Part shown: piece by piece, positions 1-8,930 of the stretch | How positions within the stretch are numbered: position 1 is the stretch's first letter | How the letters are laid out: every line of letters starts with the position of its first letter | Source of the DNA: Gammaproteobacteria bacterium MOLA455 | GTDB lineage: Bacteria > Pseudomonadota > Gammaproteobacteria > Pseudomonadales > Porticoccaceae | NCBI GenBank assembly: GCA_000511875.1 | Contig: AZIN01000004.1 | Coordinates: forward strand, 62,001-126,000 | Direction: 5' to 3' | DNA: 64,000 nucleotides | Translations under genes and position numbers: made by a program | Notes under the pieces: generated by a model | Seen by the model: the letters and a program-made list of their open reading frames with translations, nothing else | The model's database searches: none | Told to the model about the DNA's origin: nothing

Positions 1-374
1 TAATAGGACAGCGGAATACCTGGCTCTGCGTTGAGTTTCTCCAGCAAAATAGCGTCGCTGTGGCAGATTGAATAGTCTTCCCACTGGTTGAGAGCATAGA
101 CATATTCACCTTCGGCGAAGTCTGGGTTGCGGGATTTTATCACCTGGCCAACCGAGGGGCCGCGGATCACGCCGCCTATGGCTATGGGTTCGAAATAGTT
201 GGCTTTGCCGTCAACCCAGCCGCGGATTGCAGGCTCCATTGAGAAGTACATATTGCGCAGCAGAAACTCGCCTTCTCTCGGCTCCGGTATAGGTCCTTCA
301 GAGAGGGCGAAGTTTTCAGGTTTGGCGGCGTCGGTGACAAATGAGGCGAGTACAACTTGGCGATTGATCGGCAT
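1..374 (-). CDS. NADP-dependent MDR-family oxidoreductase (CurA/PTGR-like), 5' part only
   Basis: The reverse strand opens with an ATG at 374 and runs without a stop to the window edge, giving about 124 residues that start MPINRQVVLAS. The segment MYFSMEPAIRGWV matches the N-terminal conserved stretch of the zinc-independent medium-chain reductases related to leukotriene B4 dehydrogenase/prostaglandin reductase and CurA, which reduce the double bond of alpha,beta-unsaturated ketones or aldehydes with NADPH. The nucleotide-binding half lies outside the window. It begins two bases after the stop of the Rieske ferredoxin gene, so it is translated with the oxygenase genes. This suggests it reduces an enone intermediate of the same pathway, which is inference. 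Confidence 0.8.
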   Translation of the reverse strand, partial: MPINRQVVLASFVTDAAKPENFALSEGPIPEPREGEFLLRNMYFSMEPAIRGWVDGKANYFEPIAIGGVIRGPSVGQVIKSRNPDFAEGEYVYALNQWEDYSICHSDAILLEKLNAEPGIPLSY

Positions 375-376
375 GA

Positions 377-694
377 TTAATCCAATACTAGGTGCAGGTT
401 GCCATCTTCGGCGACGCTGACAGGATAGGTTTTTAATGGCACCCGGGTGAGTTCGCCCTTGGGCATTCCGCTGCGCAGATCAAAGCGTACGCCGTGCAGT
501 GGGCAGGCCAGATAGCAGTTTCTAATGCGGCCTGCGGTGAGCTCTGCGCGCTGGTGGGTGCACTGATTGTCCACGGCGTAATAGTCCCCGTTAGACTTGC
601 AGATAAGAATATTCTTACCCTCTAGGCTGACAGCCACACTTTTGTTGTCGGTGATATCGATAGCGGGAATTAATGTGTCTGTGGTGGTTGTCAT
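377..694 (-). CDS. Rieske [2Fe-2S] ferredoxin
   Basis: A 105-residue protein that is almost entirely one Rieske domain. The cluster ligands are visible as C45-x-H47 and C64-x2-H67, with the usual CPLHG second motif. The short length and lack of a signal peptide or membrane segment fit the soluble NirD/BphF-type electron carriers that pass electrons to a terminal oxygenase, rather than the bc1 Rieske protein. It lies directly downstream of the oxygenase large subunit and two bases before the MDR reductase gene. It is the probable partner of that oxygenase, although a plant-type ferredoxin at 9218-9538 could serve the same role. Confidence 0.85.
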   Translation of the reverse strand: MTTTTDTLIPAIDITDNKSVAVSLEGKNILICKSNGDYYAVDNQCTHQRAELTAGRIRNCYLACPLHGVRFDLRSGMPKGELTRVPLKTYPVSVAEDGNLHLVLD

Positions 695-789
695 GGTGCT
701 CTCTTAAAATAGATAACAGATAAACATACCGGGCTCAGATGATTTGATACCCGGCACTATTAAGCATTACGCCAGCATGCATTAGACCA

Positions 790-2172
790 TTAGGCGTTGA
801 GGTACTTATCAATGGTCTGGTGCAGGTGACGAATCCGGCTCTCTTGATAGCTGGCGAGACTCACGGCGCCTTTTCTTGAGGCGATCATGCCTTTCTGCAC
901 GGCCGCCATATTGCTGTCGTCTTGATCGAATACTGGACCTAAACCGCCAATTTCTGGGGCTTCACTAAAGGCTTGATCGGGACGCAGAATATTCTTTTCG
1001 GCTGAGTCTGGGCGCTTGGTACCTTTTTTATAGCGCAGTAGGATCATGGTTTCGAAAATACAGCTGTTGTGGTCGTCACCATTGGGCAAAAAGCGATAGA
1101 CAATATTGCCGTGATAGCCAGTCCACACCTGAGTGTTGGGGAACAGCATGTACAGTATGGCGTCCTCTAACTCGGACTGAGTGGCGTGGTCCAATGATTC
1201 ACCGATGATCTCGCTGAACATTTCGCGGTTGGTCTCGGCCACATAGGTGCGTGCGCTGATTCCTTCGGGCATCTCGTGGCCTTCGGCACTGTCGGTGGCC
1301 ATGCGTCCGGAGAGCTCGAGAATATCGCGCATGGTTTCCGCTTCAGTCACATCGGGCAAATGTGGACTGGGGATGCCCATTGGCGTGACAGAGCGGCTGA
1401 TATGATCACCAAAAGTGTCGTACTGAGAGTTGGCATCGCCAGTGAAGGTTAAAATTTCGCTATGGGTTTCCAATGTGTGGAATGACTCCATAAAGGCCTC
1501 GGCACCCACTTTCCAGTTGCACTGGACTTCGCGTTGAACGTGAGCACCTTTGTAATAGTCATGCAGCGGGAAGCGTGAGAAATGGTCTGGCAATGGGCTC
1601 AGGTACTCGTCCAGTGGGACACAGTTTTCGTCGAAATTAATAAAGATAAAACCACCCCAGGTACCAATCTGTACCTGTGGCAGGCTCATATCTTTCTCGT
1701 CGAGATGGCTAAAGTCCCATTTGCAGGGGATGCCTTTAAAATTGCCATTTATATCCCAGGTTGCGCCATGGAAGGGGCAGACAAATTCGTCGGCATGACC
1801 GTCGCAGTCACGAAGGATACGGCCGCGGTGCAGACAGGAGTTGATAAAGCCTTTAAATTCATTTTCAGCGGTGCGAGTGACAATAATCGACTGGTCGATG
1901 ATCTCGTAAATATGGTGGTCGCCGATTTCGGGAATGTCTTCTTCGCGACAGGTCATCTGCCAGACTTTGGGCCAGAGTTTTTCTTTTTCTTTGTCGTGAA
2001 AGTCGCGGGAGATCCAACGATCGACACTGATGTCGTCATCGCCCATGTAGGGGTTGTTGTCTTCACGCAGGTAGGCCGGGACTTCAATTTTTTCGTCATT
2101 GAGTAGGTCTTGGTAGCTAACGCCTTGGCAGCGCTCTTCGCCCTGCTGCTTTACTTTGATTAATTCGGACAT
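790..2172 (-). CDS. Rieske non-heme iron ring-hydroxylating oxygenase, large (alpha) subunit
   Basis: A 460-residue oxygenase. The Rieske cluster ligands are C113-x-H115 and C132-x2-H135. The mononuclear iron site is H232-x4-H237 (in ESFHTLETH), with a probable third ligand D418 in FDQDDSN. These are the family's full ligand set, so the protein should be active in O2-dependent hydroxylation or dihydroxylation. No small (beta) subunit gene is adjacent, which fits the alpha-only oxygenases. An AGGAG-type site lies just before the ATG. Electrons could come from the Rieske ferredoxin downstream or from the ferredoxin/reductase pair at 9218-10845. The substrate is unknown. Confidence 0.9.
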   Translation of the reverse strand: MSELIKVKQQGEERCQGVSYQDLLNDEKIEVPAYLREDNNPYMGDDDISVDRWISRDFHDKEKEKLWPKVWQMTCREEDIPEIGDHHIYEIIDQSIIVTRTAENEFKGFINSCLHRGRILRDCDGHADEFVCPFHGATWDINGNFKGIPCKWDFSHLDEKDMSLPQVQIGTWGGFIFINFDENCVPLDEYLSPLPDHFSRFPLHDYYKGAHVQREVQCNWKVGAEAFMESFHTLETHSEILTFTGDANSQYDTFGDHISRSVTPMGIPSPHLPDVTEAETMRDILELSGRMATDSAEGHEMPEGISARTYVAETNREMFSEIIGESLDHATQSELEDAILYMLFPNTQVWTGYHGNIVYRFLPNGDDHNSCIFETMILLRYKKGTKRPDSAEKNILRPDQAFSEAPEIGGLGPVFDQDDSNMAAVQKGMIASRKGAVSLASYQESRIRHLHQTIDKYLNA

Positions 2173-2198
2173 TGAGTCTCTCCTGCTTATTGTTGTAA

Positions 2199-3341
2199 TT
2201 ATTTGGTGATGATATTGACGCCGCTTAGGCCGGGGGCACCGTAGACATGGGTGTAGCCGACCTTGGGATTATTCGGCACCTGTCGCGCGCCACCTTCGCC
2301 GCGCAACTGCACGCAGATTTCATAGACTTGGCGCAGGCCTGATGCGCCTACAGGTTCGCCATTGGCGAGACAACCGCCGTCGGTATTGATCGGCATGGAG
2401 CCATTTATACCAGTAGCGCCCTCACGCAATAGTTTTTCCTGTTCACCGTGTTCGCAAAAACCGTTCTCGGCCATATGGATAATTTCGGTGCCGCTGTCGG
2501 TGTCTTGGAGCTGCATCACGTCTATATCCTCTGGGCCTATACCGGCCTGTTCAAAGGCGGCTTTGGAGGCGGTGACGGTTGAGGCGTCGGCCACGTTCAT
2601 CGCTTGAGAGGGGGCAAAGACTTCAAAGCTGCCATAGTGGCGGGTGCGCACTGCGGCGGTTTTTAGAAATAAGGGCTTGCGGCTATAGAGGTGTGCTTTG
2701 TCGGCATTGCAGATAATCAGTGCCGCGCCACCTTCGGCGGGGCTGCAGAACATATATTTGCGCAGCGGGTCGCTGATCATCGCTGAGTTGGCGATTTCGT
2801 CGTAGCTCAGTGCTTGTTGACGCCAGGCAGTGGGTGTCAGTGAGCCATTGGTAAAGGCTTTTTCCGATACCCGAATAAGGGATTCTTCAGTGATGCCGTG
2901 TTCGTGCATATAGCGCTGTGTTTTTAAGGCGAAAAACTGCGTGGTGAGCATCATGCCGGTTTCGCCATACCATTCGTCGATACCCCAGTCTGCGGGTTTC
3001 GGATTAAAGGCACCGCGGGGATGTTTATCGAAACCTACTACTACACCGACATCGTATTCGCCGGATTTAATCGCGCTGTATGCCGCGTGCAATGAACTGC
3101 CACCGGTGGCACAGCCATTCCAGATATTGGTGAATTGCAGGCCAGTCAGACCCAGCTCGTTGACCAGAGCGTCGGCGTTGCCGGCATCTTGGCTGCCACC
3201 GTAGGCAAACTGCATATCTTTCCAGGATAATCCGGCGTCAGCCAGAGCTGCCCGCACCGCGGATGCGCCCTGCTGCATACCTGAGAGATCCGGCGAGCGG
3301 CCGAAGCGGTGCAGTCCTATACCGATAATTGCTACATCCAT
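2199..3341 (-). CDS. Thiolase-like (SCP-x/Ltp family) protein with altered active site
   Basis: A 380-residue member of the thiolase superfamily, of the lipid-transfer/SCP-x type by its length and the NGCATG motif with Cys77. The usual GHP motif that supplies the catalytic His reads GEP (328-330), and the C-terminal Cys-Gly motif is replaced by VYGAPG (366-371). Normal thiolysis is therefore doubtful. A strong AAGGAGG site sits inside the end of the preceding DUF35 gene, so the two are translationally linked. Thiolase-like/DUF35 pairs are known from steroid side-chain degradation, where Ltp2 with the ChsH2 DUF35 domain acts as a retro-aldolase. A similar C-C bond cleavage on a CoA ester is my inference. 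Confidence 0.85.
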   Translation of the reverse strand: MDVAIIGIGLHRFGRSPDLSGMQQGASAVRAALADAGLSWKDMQFAYGGSQDAGNADALVNELGLTGLQFTNIWNGCATGGSSLHAAYSAIKSGEYDVGVVVGFDKHPRGAFNPKPADWGIDEWYGETGMMLTTQFFALKTQRYMHEHGITEESLIRVSEKAFTNGSLTPTAWRQQALSYDEIANSAMISDPLRKYMFCSPAEGGAALIICNADKAHLYSRKPLFLKTAAVRTRHYGSFEVFAPSQAMNVADASTVTASKAAFEQAGIGPEDIDVMQLQDTDSGTEIIHMAENGFCEHGEQEKLLREGATGINGSMPINTDGGCLANGEPVGASGLRQVYEICVQLRGEGGARQVPNNPKVGYTHVYGAPGLSGVNIITK

Positions 3342-3344
3342 GAT

Positions 3345-3776
3345 CTAGGCCTCCTTCACAGGGCTAAAACGAAAAGTCATTATTTGATCGCCATTGTCAT
3401 CTGTGCGAAAGGGAATAATCTCTAGCTGCATGGGCATGCCAATGTGTAAATCTTCAGGCTTATTCGGCAGCAGTCGCGATTCGACGCGGACACCGCCGGG
3501 CATTTCTACATAGCCGACACCGTAGGGCTGAAAGGTCTCTGGGGTCTCGTCGCTTTTGTAAGGGGCCTTGGGCATAAAGGTCTGAATGGTCCAGGTCCAC
3601 AATGTGCCGCAATCACCTAGTTCAATAATCTTGGTCTCGCGAGAACCACAGCTGCGGCAGTCGGGCTGCGCTGGGAAAGCGGTTTCTGCGCAGTCGACGC
3701 AACGGCTGCCCAAGAGCTGGGGTTTGGTGGAGGGCCAGGTAAAGAGGCCTTCGTGGACTGGTACTTGATTGGGCAT
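3345..3776 (-). CDS. DUF35 OB-fold protein with zinc ribbon (thiolase partner)
   Basis: A 143-residue protein with an N-terminal zinc ribbon (CVDC then CRSCG, roughly residues 26-43) followed by an OB-fold of the DUF35 type. In characterised systems these proteins bind thiolase-like partners, help bind the acyl-CoA and are needed for activity. The gene ends four bases before the thiolase-like gene and contains its ribosome binding site, so a complex of the two is very likely. No clear ribosome binding site precedes its own ATG. Confidence 0.85.
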   Translation of the reverse strand: MPNQVPVHEGLFTWPSTKPQLLGSRCVDCAETAFPAQPDCRSCGSRETKIIELGDCGTLWTWTIQTFMPKAPYKSDETPETFQPYGVGYVEMPGGVRVESRLLPNKPEDLHIGMPMQLEIIPFRTDDNGDQIMTFRFSPVKEA

Positions 3777-3803
3777 ATATAAAATAAACTCTATTGATAA
3801 ACG

Positions 3804-5201
3804 CTATTTATGGAGAGCAATGCCAAGACTGTCGAGGACAGATTCATGCATGCTTTCGGAAACCGTGGGGTGGGCAAAAATACTCTGGGCCAATTCATGC
3901 TCAGTGGCCTCAAGTTGCTGAGCTATACCAAAGCCCTGGATCTGCTCTGTGACTTCTGGACCAATCATATGCGCGCCAAGCAGTTCACCTGAAGTTTCAT
4001 CGAAGATGGTTTTAACCAGTCCCTCAGCTTCATTGATGGCCAGGGCTTTACCGTTGGCATTTAGGTTAAAGCGGCCGACACGGATACTGTGTCCAGCGGC
4101 TTTGGCCTGGGCTTCGGTGAGACCGACACTGGCGATCTGTGGGCGGCAGTAAGTACAGCCGGGCACCTGGGCTTTATTGAGCGGTTTAACCCCGTCGACA
4201 CCGGCAATTTTTTCGACGCAGATAATCGCTTCGTGGCTAGCCTTATGGGCGAGCCATGGTGGGCCTGCAACATCGCCAATGGCATAGAGGCCAGCTAGGT
4301 TGGTTTTGCCAAAGCCGTCGGCTTGCAAGAAGCCTTTTTCGGTTTCAACCTTTAACGATTCAAGTCCGAGATTTTCAATATTGCCGGTAATACCGACTGC
4401 GAGAATCACCTGGTCGAACTCTAGCTGCTGCTCGCCCTTGGGCCCGCTAATCAGCGCGACCGTATCGGCGCCAGACGTATCCAAGGATTGAACAATACTG
4501 TTGGTCAGCACTTTAATACCGCGCTGGACAAAGGCTTTTTCGGCCATAGCTGAAATATCAGCATCCTCTGCTGGGGTGATACGCTGCTCGGCTTCAACCA
4601 GCGTGACATCGGTACCCAGGTCATTGTAGAGGCTGGCAAATTCAACGCCGATAGCACCGCCGCCGATGACCAGAAGTTTGCGCGGGAGCACTGTTGGGGT
4701 CATGGCTTCGCGAGCACCCCAGACAGAATCGCCGTCTATTTCGATACTCGGCAGATTGCGCGCCCGAGCACCGGTGGCGAGAATAATATGAGTGGCTTTG
4801 TATTGGGTGACGTTGCCCTCATGCTCTACGTTGAGAAGACATTTGTCAGCCAGACTGGCGCTGCCGTCGATGACGGTGATACCATTTTTTTGCATCAGGT
4901 GAGCGACGCCATGGGTGAGCTTGCGGGCCACTGAGCGGCTGTGCTGTACGAGTTTTTTCAGATCAAAGCTGAGGTTGTCGAAGGTAAAACCGAAGTGCTC
5001 TGCCTCTTTCAACGTATGGGCAATATCGGCACCCCGCAGCAGTGACTTAGTGGGAATGCAGCCCCAGTTAAGGCAGACGCCGCCAAGCTGTTCTTTCTCC
5101 ACTAGAGCGGTTTTAAAACCCAGCTGCGCCGCGCGAATAGCCGCCACATAACCGCCGGGGCCGCCGCCTACAACCATGAGATCAAAGTGTTGCGTAGTCA
5201 A
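3804..5201 (-). CDS. lpdA: Dihydrolipoamide dehydrogenase (E3)
   Basis: A 465-residue FAD disulfide oxidoreductase that reoxidises the lipoyl group of E2 with NAD+. It shows the N-terminal GGGPGG dinucleotide fold, the redox pair C43/C48 in GGVCLNWGCIPTKS, a central NAD-binding GGGAIG motif, and the C-terminal catalytic H444-E449 (AHPTVSE). The start is a TTG at 5201. It lies behind GGGAG in the spacer after the E2 stop, and no nearby ATG fits as well. It follows E2 by 15 bases and completes the E1-E2-E3 operon. Confidence 0.93.
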   Translation of the reverse strand: MTTQHFDLMVVGGGPGGYVAAIRAAQLGFKTALVEKEQLGGVCLNWGCIPTKSLLRGADIAHTLKEAEHFGFTFDNLSFDLKKLVQHSRSVARKLTHGVAHLMQKNGITVIDGSASLADKCLLNVEHEGNVTQYKATHIILATGARARNLPSIEIDGDSVWGAREAMTPTVLPRKLLVIGGGAIGVEFASLYNDLGTDVTLVEAEQRITPAEDADISAMAEKAFVQRGIKVLTNSIVQSLDTSGADTVALISGPKGEQQLEFDQVILAVGITGNIENLGLESLKVETEKGFLQADGFGKTNLAGLYAIGDVAGPPWLAHKASHEAIICVEKIAGVDGVKPLNKAQVPGCTYCRPQIASVGLTEAQAKAAGHSIRVGRFNLNANGKALAINEAEGLVKTIFDETSGELLGAHMIGPEVTEQIQGFGIAQQLEATEHELAQSIFAHPTVSESMHESVLDSLGIALHK

Positions 5202-5216
5202 TTTCTCGTTACTCCC

Positions 5217-6701
5217 TTAACCCAGCATGGTGGCTGGCTGCTCTAAATAGGCCTTGAGAACAGACATAAATTGCGCCGCGACTGCGCCATCAATAATACG
5301 ATGATCGCTGGATAGAGTGAGACTCATAACAGTGGCTACTGCCAGCTGTCCGTCTTTCACTACCGGGCGTTGTTCGCCAGCACCGACGGCTAAAATGGCT
5401 CCCTGGGGCGGGTTGATAATGGCATCGAACTGTTTTATGCCATACATGCCGAGGTTGGAAATGCAAAAGCTGCCACCCTGAAACTCTTCAGGCTTGAGAC
5501 GGCCGAGCTTGGCTCTGGTGGCCAGGTCTCGAGTGGTGTTGGAGATTTCCACTAGGCCTTTGTGGTTGGCGTCTGTGACTATGGGGGTGATCAGGCCATC
5601 ATCTATGGCCACAGCAATGGAGATATCCGCATTGCTGAAATAGCTCAGCTGCTCGCCGTCGAATTGCACATTGATTGCCGGTACTTTTATTAAGGCTTTA
5701 GCGCAGGCTTTGACTATGAAGTCATTTACTGAAACTTTGGCGTCGCTGGTGCTGTTATTAATCTGCTTGCGCACGTCGAGAAGGGCGTCGATTTCAGCGT
5801 CTATATGAACGCGGAAATGGGGTGCAGTTTGCTTTGATGCCTGCAGTCGCGCAGCGATGGTTTTGCGCATGCCACTGATCGGCTGAGATTCAACAGTATT
5901 GTTGCTGACTGATGTGCCACCATCTGTCTGTGCCGGCATCTTATTTTTGAGTGCCGCTACAGCTTCCACGTCCGCTTTACAGACCCGACCACGATCGCCA
6001 CTGACTCGGCATTCGAGAAGGTTGATGCCAAGCTGAGTGGCTATGCGTCGGGCAACTGGTGTGGCTTTAACATTGCTGTCGTCGCCAAATTGAGCTGCAC
6101 CAGTTGCGGTTATAGTGCTGGCATTGCCGATTAAACGGCCACCGGCGGCCAATACCGCGGCTTCGAGATCCCTTTTGGAAACCCGATCGTGACGGCCTGT
6201 GCCGACAATATTGTTCAGGTTGACGCCGTATTCGGCGGCCAGACGACGGGCTACTGGTGATGCGGCAACCAGACTGTCATCTTCACCTTCGGCAAGATTG
6301 TTGAGACTGCTTGCTGGCTGTGAAATAGGTACAGGAGCAGGGGCAGTTTCTATTGTAGTGGCTACAGGATCTGCTACTTCAGCCACAGCTTCTGGTTCAG
6401 CTGCTGCACTGGTATTACTGTCAATAAAGGCTTGTATATCAGCGTCGCTGGTCTCTGCACTAGCTATCACGCCAAGCAGTGCACCGACCAGATGAGTTTC
6501 GCCAGTAGCGCCAATAATGGCTCTGAGAACGCCGCTATCTGATGCGGTTACCGTGTTGATAATCTTACTGGTTTCTATATCAACTAAATCATCTCCAGCA
6601 TTGACCTGATCACCGACGGCGAAATACCACGCATTGATATCGCCTTCAGACATTTCCATGCCCCACTTGGGCATATTGATCGGTTTGATTTCATTTGTCA
6701 T
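5217..6701 (-). CDS. 2-oxo-acid dehydrogenase E2 (dihydrolipoyl acyltransferase) with two E3/E1-binding domains
   Basis: A 494-residue acyltransferase. Domain order is one lipoyl domain (1-80, lipoylated K46 in DIETSKI), an Ala/Pro/Glu-rich linker, a peripheral-subunit-binding domain (about 146-183), a second such domain (about 212-249), and the catalytic core with DHRIIDG (H467, D471). Two binding domains in tandem are unusual, since most bacterial E2s have one. It starts two bases after the E1 beta stop, with GGGAG eight bases upstream. The acyl substrate could be pyruvate, acetoin or a branched 2-oxo acid; the sequence does not decide. Confidence 0.92.
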   Translation of the reverse strand: MTNEIKPINMPKWGMEMSEGDINAWYFAVGDQVNAGDDLVDIETSKIINTVTASDSGVLRAIIGATGETHLVGALLGVIASAETSDADIQAFIDSNTSAAAEPEAVAEVADPVATTIETAPAPVPISQPASSLNNLAEGEDDSLVAASPVARRLAAEYGVNLNNIVGTGRHDRVSKRDLEAAVLAAGGRLIGNASTITATGAAQFGDDSNVKATPVARRIATQLGINLLECRVSGDRGRVCKADVEAVAALKNKMPAQTDGGTSVSNNTVESQPISGMRKTIAARLQASKQTAPHFRVHIDAEIDALLDVRKQINNSTSDAKVSVNDFIVKACAKALIKVPAINVQFDGEQLSYFSNADISIAVAIDDGLITPIVTDANHKGLVEISNTTRDLATRAKLGRLKPEEFQGGSFCISNLGMYGIKQFDAIINPPQGAILAVGAGEQRPVVKDGQLAVATVMSLTLSSDHRIIDGAVAAQFMSVLKAYLEQPATMLG

Positions 6702-6703
6702 GA

Positions 6704-7765
6704 CTATGCTCCCGATGGACCCGCGGCCAGTACTTCCCGAACGGCGATCATCAACTTGTCTGCGTTTGGCAGGTAAGCGTCTTCCAGCTCTGGGGCGAAT
6801 GGCACCGGTGTATGGGGTGCCGTGACGGTGCGAATCGGTGCTTTGAGACTGTAGAAGCCATGCTCGGCAACTATGCCGGCAATATCTGAGGCGAGACCGC
6901 AGCGTGGGTTGCCTTCGTCGATAATAACCAGGCGACCGGTGACTTCGACACTCTCGAGAATGGCTTCGTGATCCAGTGGCGATACAGTGCGTGGGTCAAT
7001 AACATCACAGCTAATACCTTCTTTAGCGAGAATGTCGGCGACAGTAATGGCATGGGTAACCATATTGGATATGGCAACAATGGTGACATCGGAACCTTGA
7101 CGAGGGAACGAGGCTTCACCAAAGGGGATGCAGTACTGCTCGTCGGGGACTTCGCAAGCATTGTCATACATCACCTTGTGCTCGAGGAAGATAACCGGGT
7201 CATCATCACGTATCGCCTGGACCATTAAGCCTTTGGCATCATAGGCATTGGCAGGCATAACCACTTTAAGGCCGGCCACATGGGTGACGATGGAATGGAG
7301 CATGCTCGAGTGCTGAGCACCGGCGCGCCAACCGCCACCGACGGTGCCGCGAATAACCATGGGGGTCTTAGACTTGCCACCAAACATATAGCGAAATTTG
7401 GCTGCCTGGTTAAAGATCTGGTCGAAGGAGACGCCGATAAAGTCGAAGAACATTAGTTCTGCAACCGGACGCAAACCATTGTTGGCGGCACCAGCGGCAG
7501 CACCAATAATGGCGGCTTCACTGATTGGTGTATCAATTACCCGCTCGCGGCCGAACTCGGGCATTAAACCTTTGGTCACACCGAAGACGCCGCCGTAAGC
7601 GTCGTCTTCACCTTCACAGCCAGCACCACCGGAGACTTCTTCTCCGAGAACGATAACCGTTGGATCACGGCGCATTTCTTCGCGCAGTGCATCATTAATA
7701 GCTTCGCGGATAGTCTTCATTGACGTCTTGCCGCCGACAGTTGGATTGTTCGCATGATTAGTCAT
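6704..7765 (-). CDS. 2-oxo-acid/acetoin-type dehydrogenase E1 beta subunit
   Basis: A transketolase-like beta subunit of about 353 residues that pairs with E1 alpha to form the thiamine-diphosphate site. An in-frame start lies upstream at 7795, but the ATG at 7765 has AAGGA seven bases before it and avoids overlap with E1 alpha, so I prefer it. Conserved stretches include IDTPISEAAIIGAAAGAA and the C-terminal IDPRTVSPLD. It sits between E1 alpha and E2 with tight spacing. The resemblance is to PDH/acetoin dehydrogenase beta chains; the true substrate is open. Confidence 0.92.
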   Translation of the reverse strand: MTNHANNPTVGGKTSMKTIREAINDALREEMRRDPTVIVLGEEVSGGAGCEGEDDAYGGVFGVTKGLMPEFGRERVIDTPISEAAIIGAAAGAANNGLRPVAELMFFDFIGVSFDQIFNQAAKFRYMFGGKSKTPMVIRGTVGGGWRAGAQHSSMLHSIVTHVAGLKVVMPANAYDAKGLMVQAIRDDDPVIFLEHKVMYDNACEVPDEQYCIPFGEASFPRQGSDVTIVAISNMVTHAITVADILAKEGISCDVIDPRTVSPLDHEAILESVEVTGRLVIIDEGNPRCGLASDIAGIVAEHGFYSLKAPIRTVTAPHTPVPFAPELEDAYLPNADKLMIAVREVLAAGPSGA

Positions 7766-7775
7766 TTCAGTGTCC

Positions 7776-8747
7776 TTAGTATGAGCAGTAGACATCGGAC
7801 ATAAGGTCCGTGGCGGGGTCTGGATGGGGTGCGGCTAGTGCGTCGACAACGGCGGTTTCAATTTCAGCCATGATTTCTTTATCGATGGCATTCATCGCTG
7901 CAGCTTTCAGCCAGCCTTCAGAGATAACTCGCTCACGGAATATCTTTATGCAGTCCTGATTCTTGCGCGCATTCTTAACTTCATCTTTTGCACGATAGAG
8001 CTGCGGGTCACCAATAAAGTGGCCGTCGAAGCGCACGCACATGGCTTCGATAGCAGTTGGACCGCCACCATTTCTGGCGCGCTCTGTGGCTATCTTTAGG
8101 GCTTCATAAGTGGCAAAGAAATCGAGGCCATCGACGCATTCTGCGGGCATACCAAAGCCTGCGTTGCGGTCGGTGAGGCTGTTGGAACCGACGCCGTAAT
8201 TGGCGGCAGTGCCTTCAGCGTAGCCATTGTTCTCGTAGACGAAGATATGGGGTAATTTCAATACCACGGCCATATTCATGGCTTCAAAAACCGTACCCTG
8301 GTTAGCGCTGCCATCACCGTTGAATGATAGTGCAACGTTTTTGGTGCCCAGGGTTTTGGCGGCTAATGCAGCGCCATTGACCAGTGGAGGTCCGCCGCCA
8401 ACGATGGCGTTGGCGCCAAGCATACCCTTGTCGATATCGGCAATGTGCATGGAGCCGCCTTTGCCTTTACAGAGACCAGTGGATCGACCCATAATTTCTT
8501 TCATCATGCCGCCAACATCACAGCCTTTGGCTATGCAATGCCCGTGGCCGCGGTGAGTACTGCCAATGATATCTTTGTCGCTGAGGTCGATACAGGCGGC
8601 TACGGCTATGGCTTCTTGACCGTTGGAAACATGAGTAAAACCGGGGACGTTGCCCCCTTCAAATTCTTTGACGCAACGCTCTTCGAACTCGCGGATGGTT
8701 TTCATCGTGCGGTAAACTGAGAGCAGAAATTCGGTGCTGTATGGCAT
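7776..8747 (-). CDS. Thiamine-diphosphate 2-oxo-acid/acetoin-type dehydrogenase E1 alpha subunit
   Basis: A 323-residue protein with the thiamine-diphosphate motif beginning GDGSANQG at residue 144 and ending in NN at 173-174, and an upstream THRGHGH segment typical of PDH/acetoin E1 alpha chains. It decarboxylates a 2-oxo acid, or cleaves acetoin, and passes the acyl group to the lipoyl arm of E2. A good site (AAGGGG, seven bases) precedes the ATG. It is the first gene of the E1-E2-E3 set, and the repeat element at 8931-9182 lies in the 470-base gap upstream. Confidence 0.92.
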   Translation of the reverse strand: MPYSTEFLLSVYRTMKTIREFEERCVKEFEGGNVPGFTHVSNGQEAIAVAACIDLSDKDIIGSTHRGHGHCIAKGCDVGGMMKEIMGRSTGLCKGKGGSMHIADIDKGMLGANAIVGGGPPLVNGAALAAKTLGTKNVALSFNGDGSANQGTVFEAMNMAVVLKLPHIFVYENNGYAEGTAANYGVGSNSLTDRNAGFGMPAECVDGLDFFATYEALKIATERARNGGGPTAIEAMCVRFDGHFIGDPQLYRAKDEVKNARKNQDCIKIFRERVISEGWLKAAAMNAIDKEIMAEIETAVVDALAAPHPDPATDLMSDVYCSY

Positions 8748-8930
8748 AGAGATGCCCCTTTTTTATGATTAGTATTAGGCCTAAGAAACTATACCGCGTC
8801 TGTTTAAAAAAAACAAACAAGATGGATGGTTTTGTGAGTGGTTTTTTTGGGTGTTAAGAGGAGGCTTTTTATACGTTGTTACGAGTGCTTGGTAGGCAAG
8901 CCATTATCATTCAGGGGCAGCCCCTATCTT

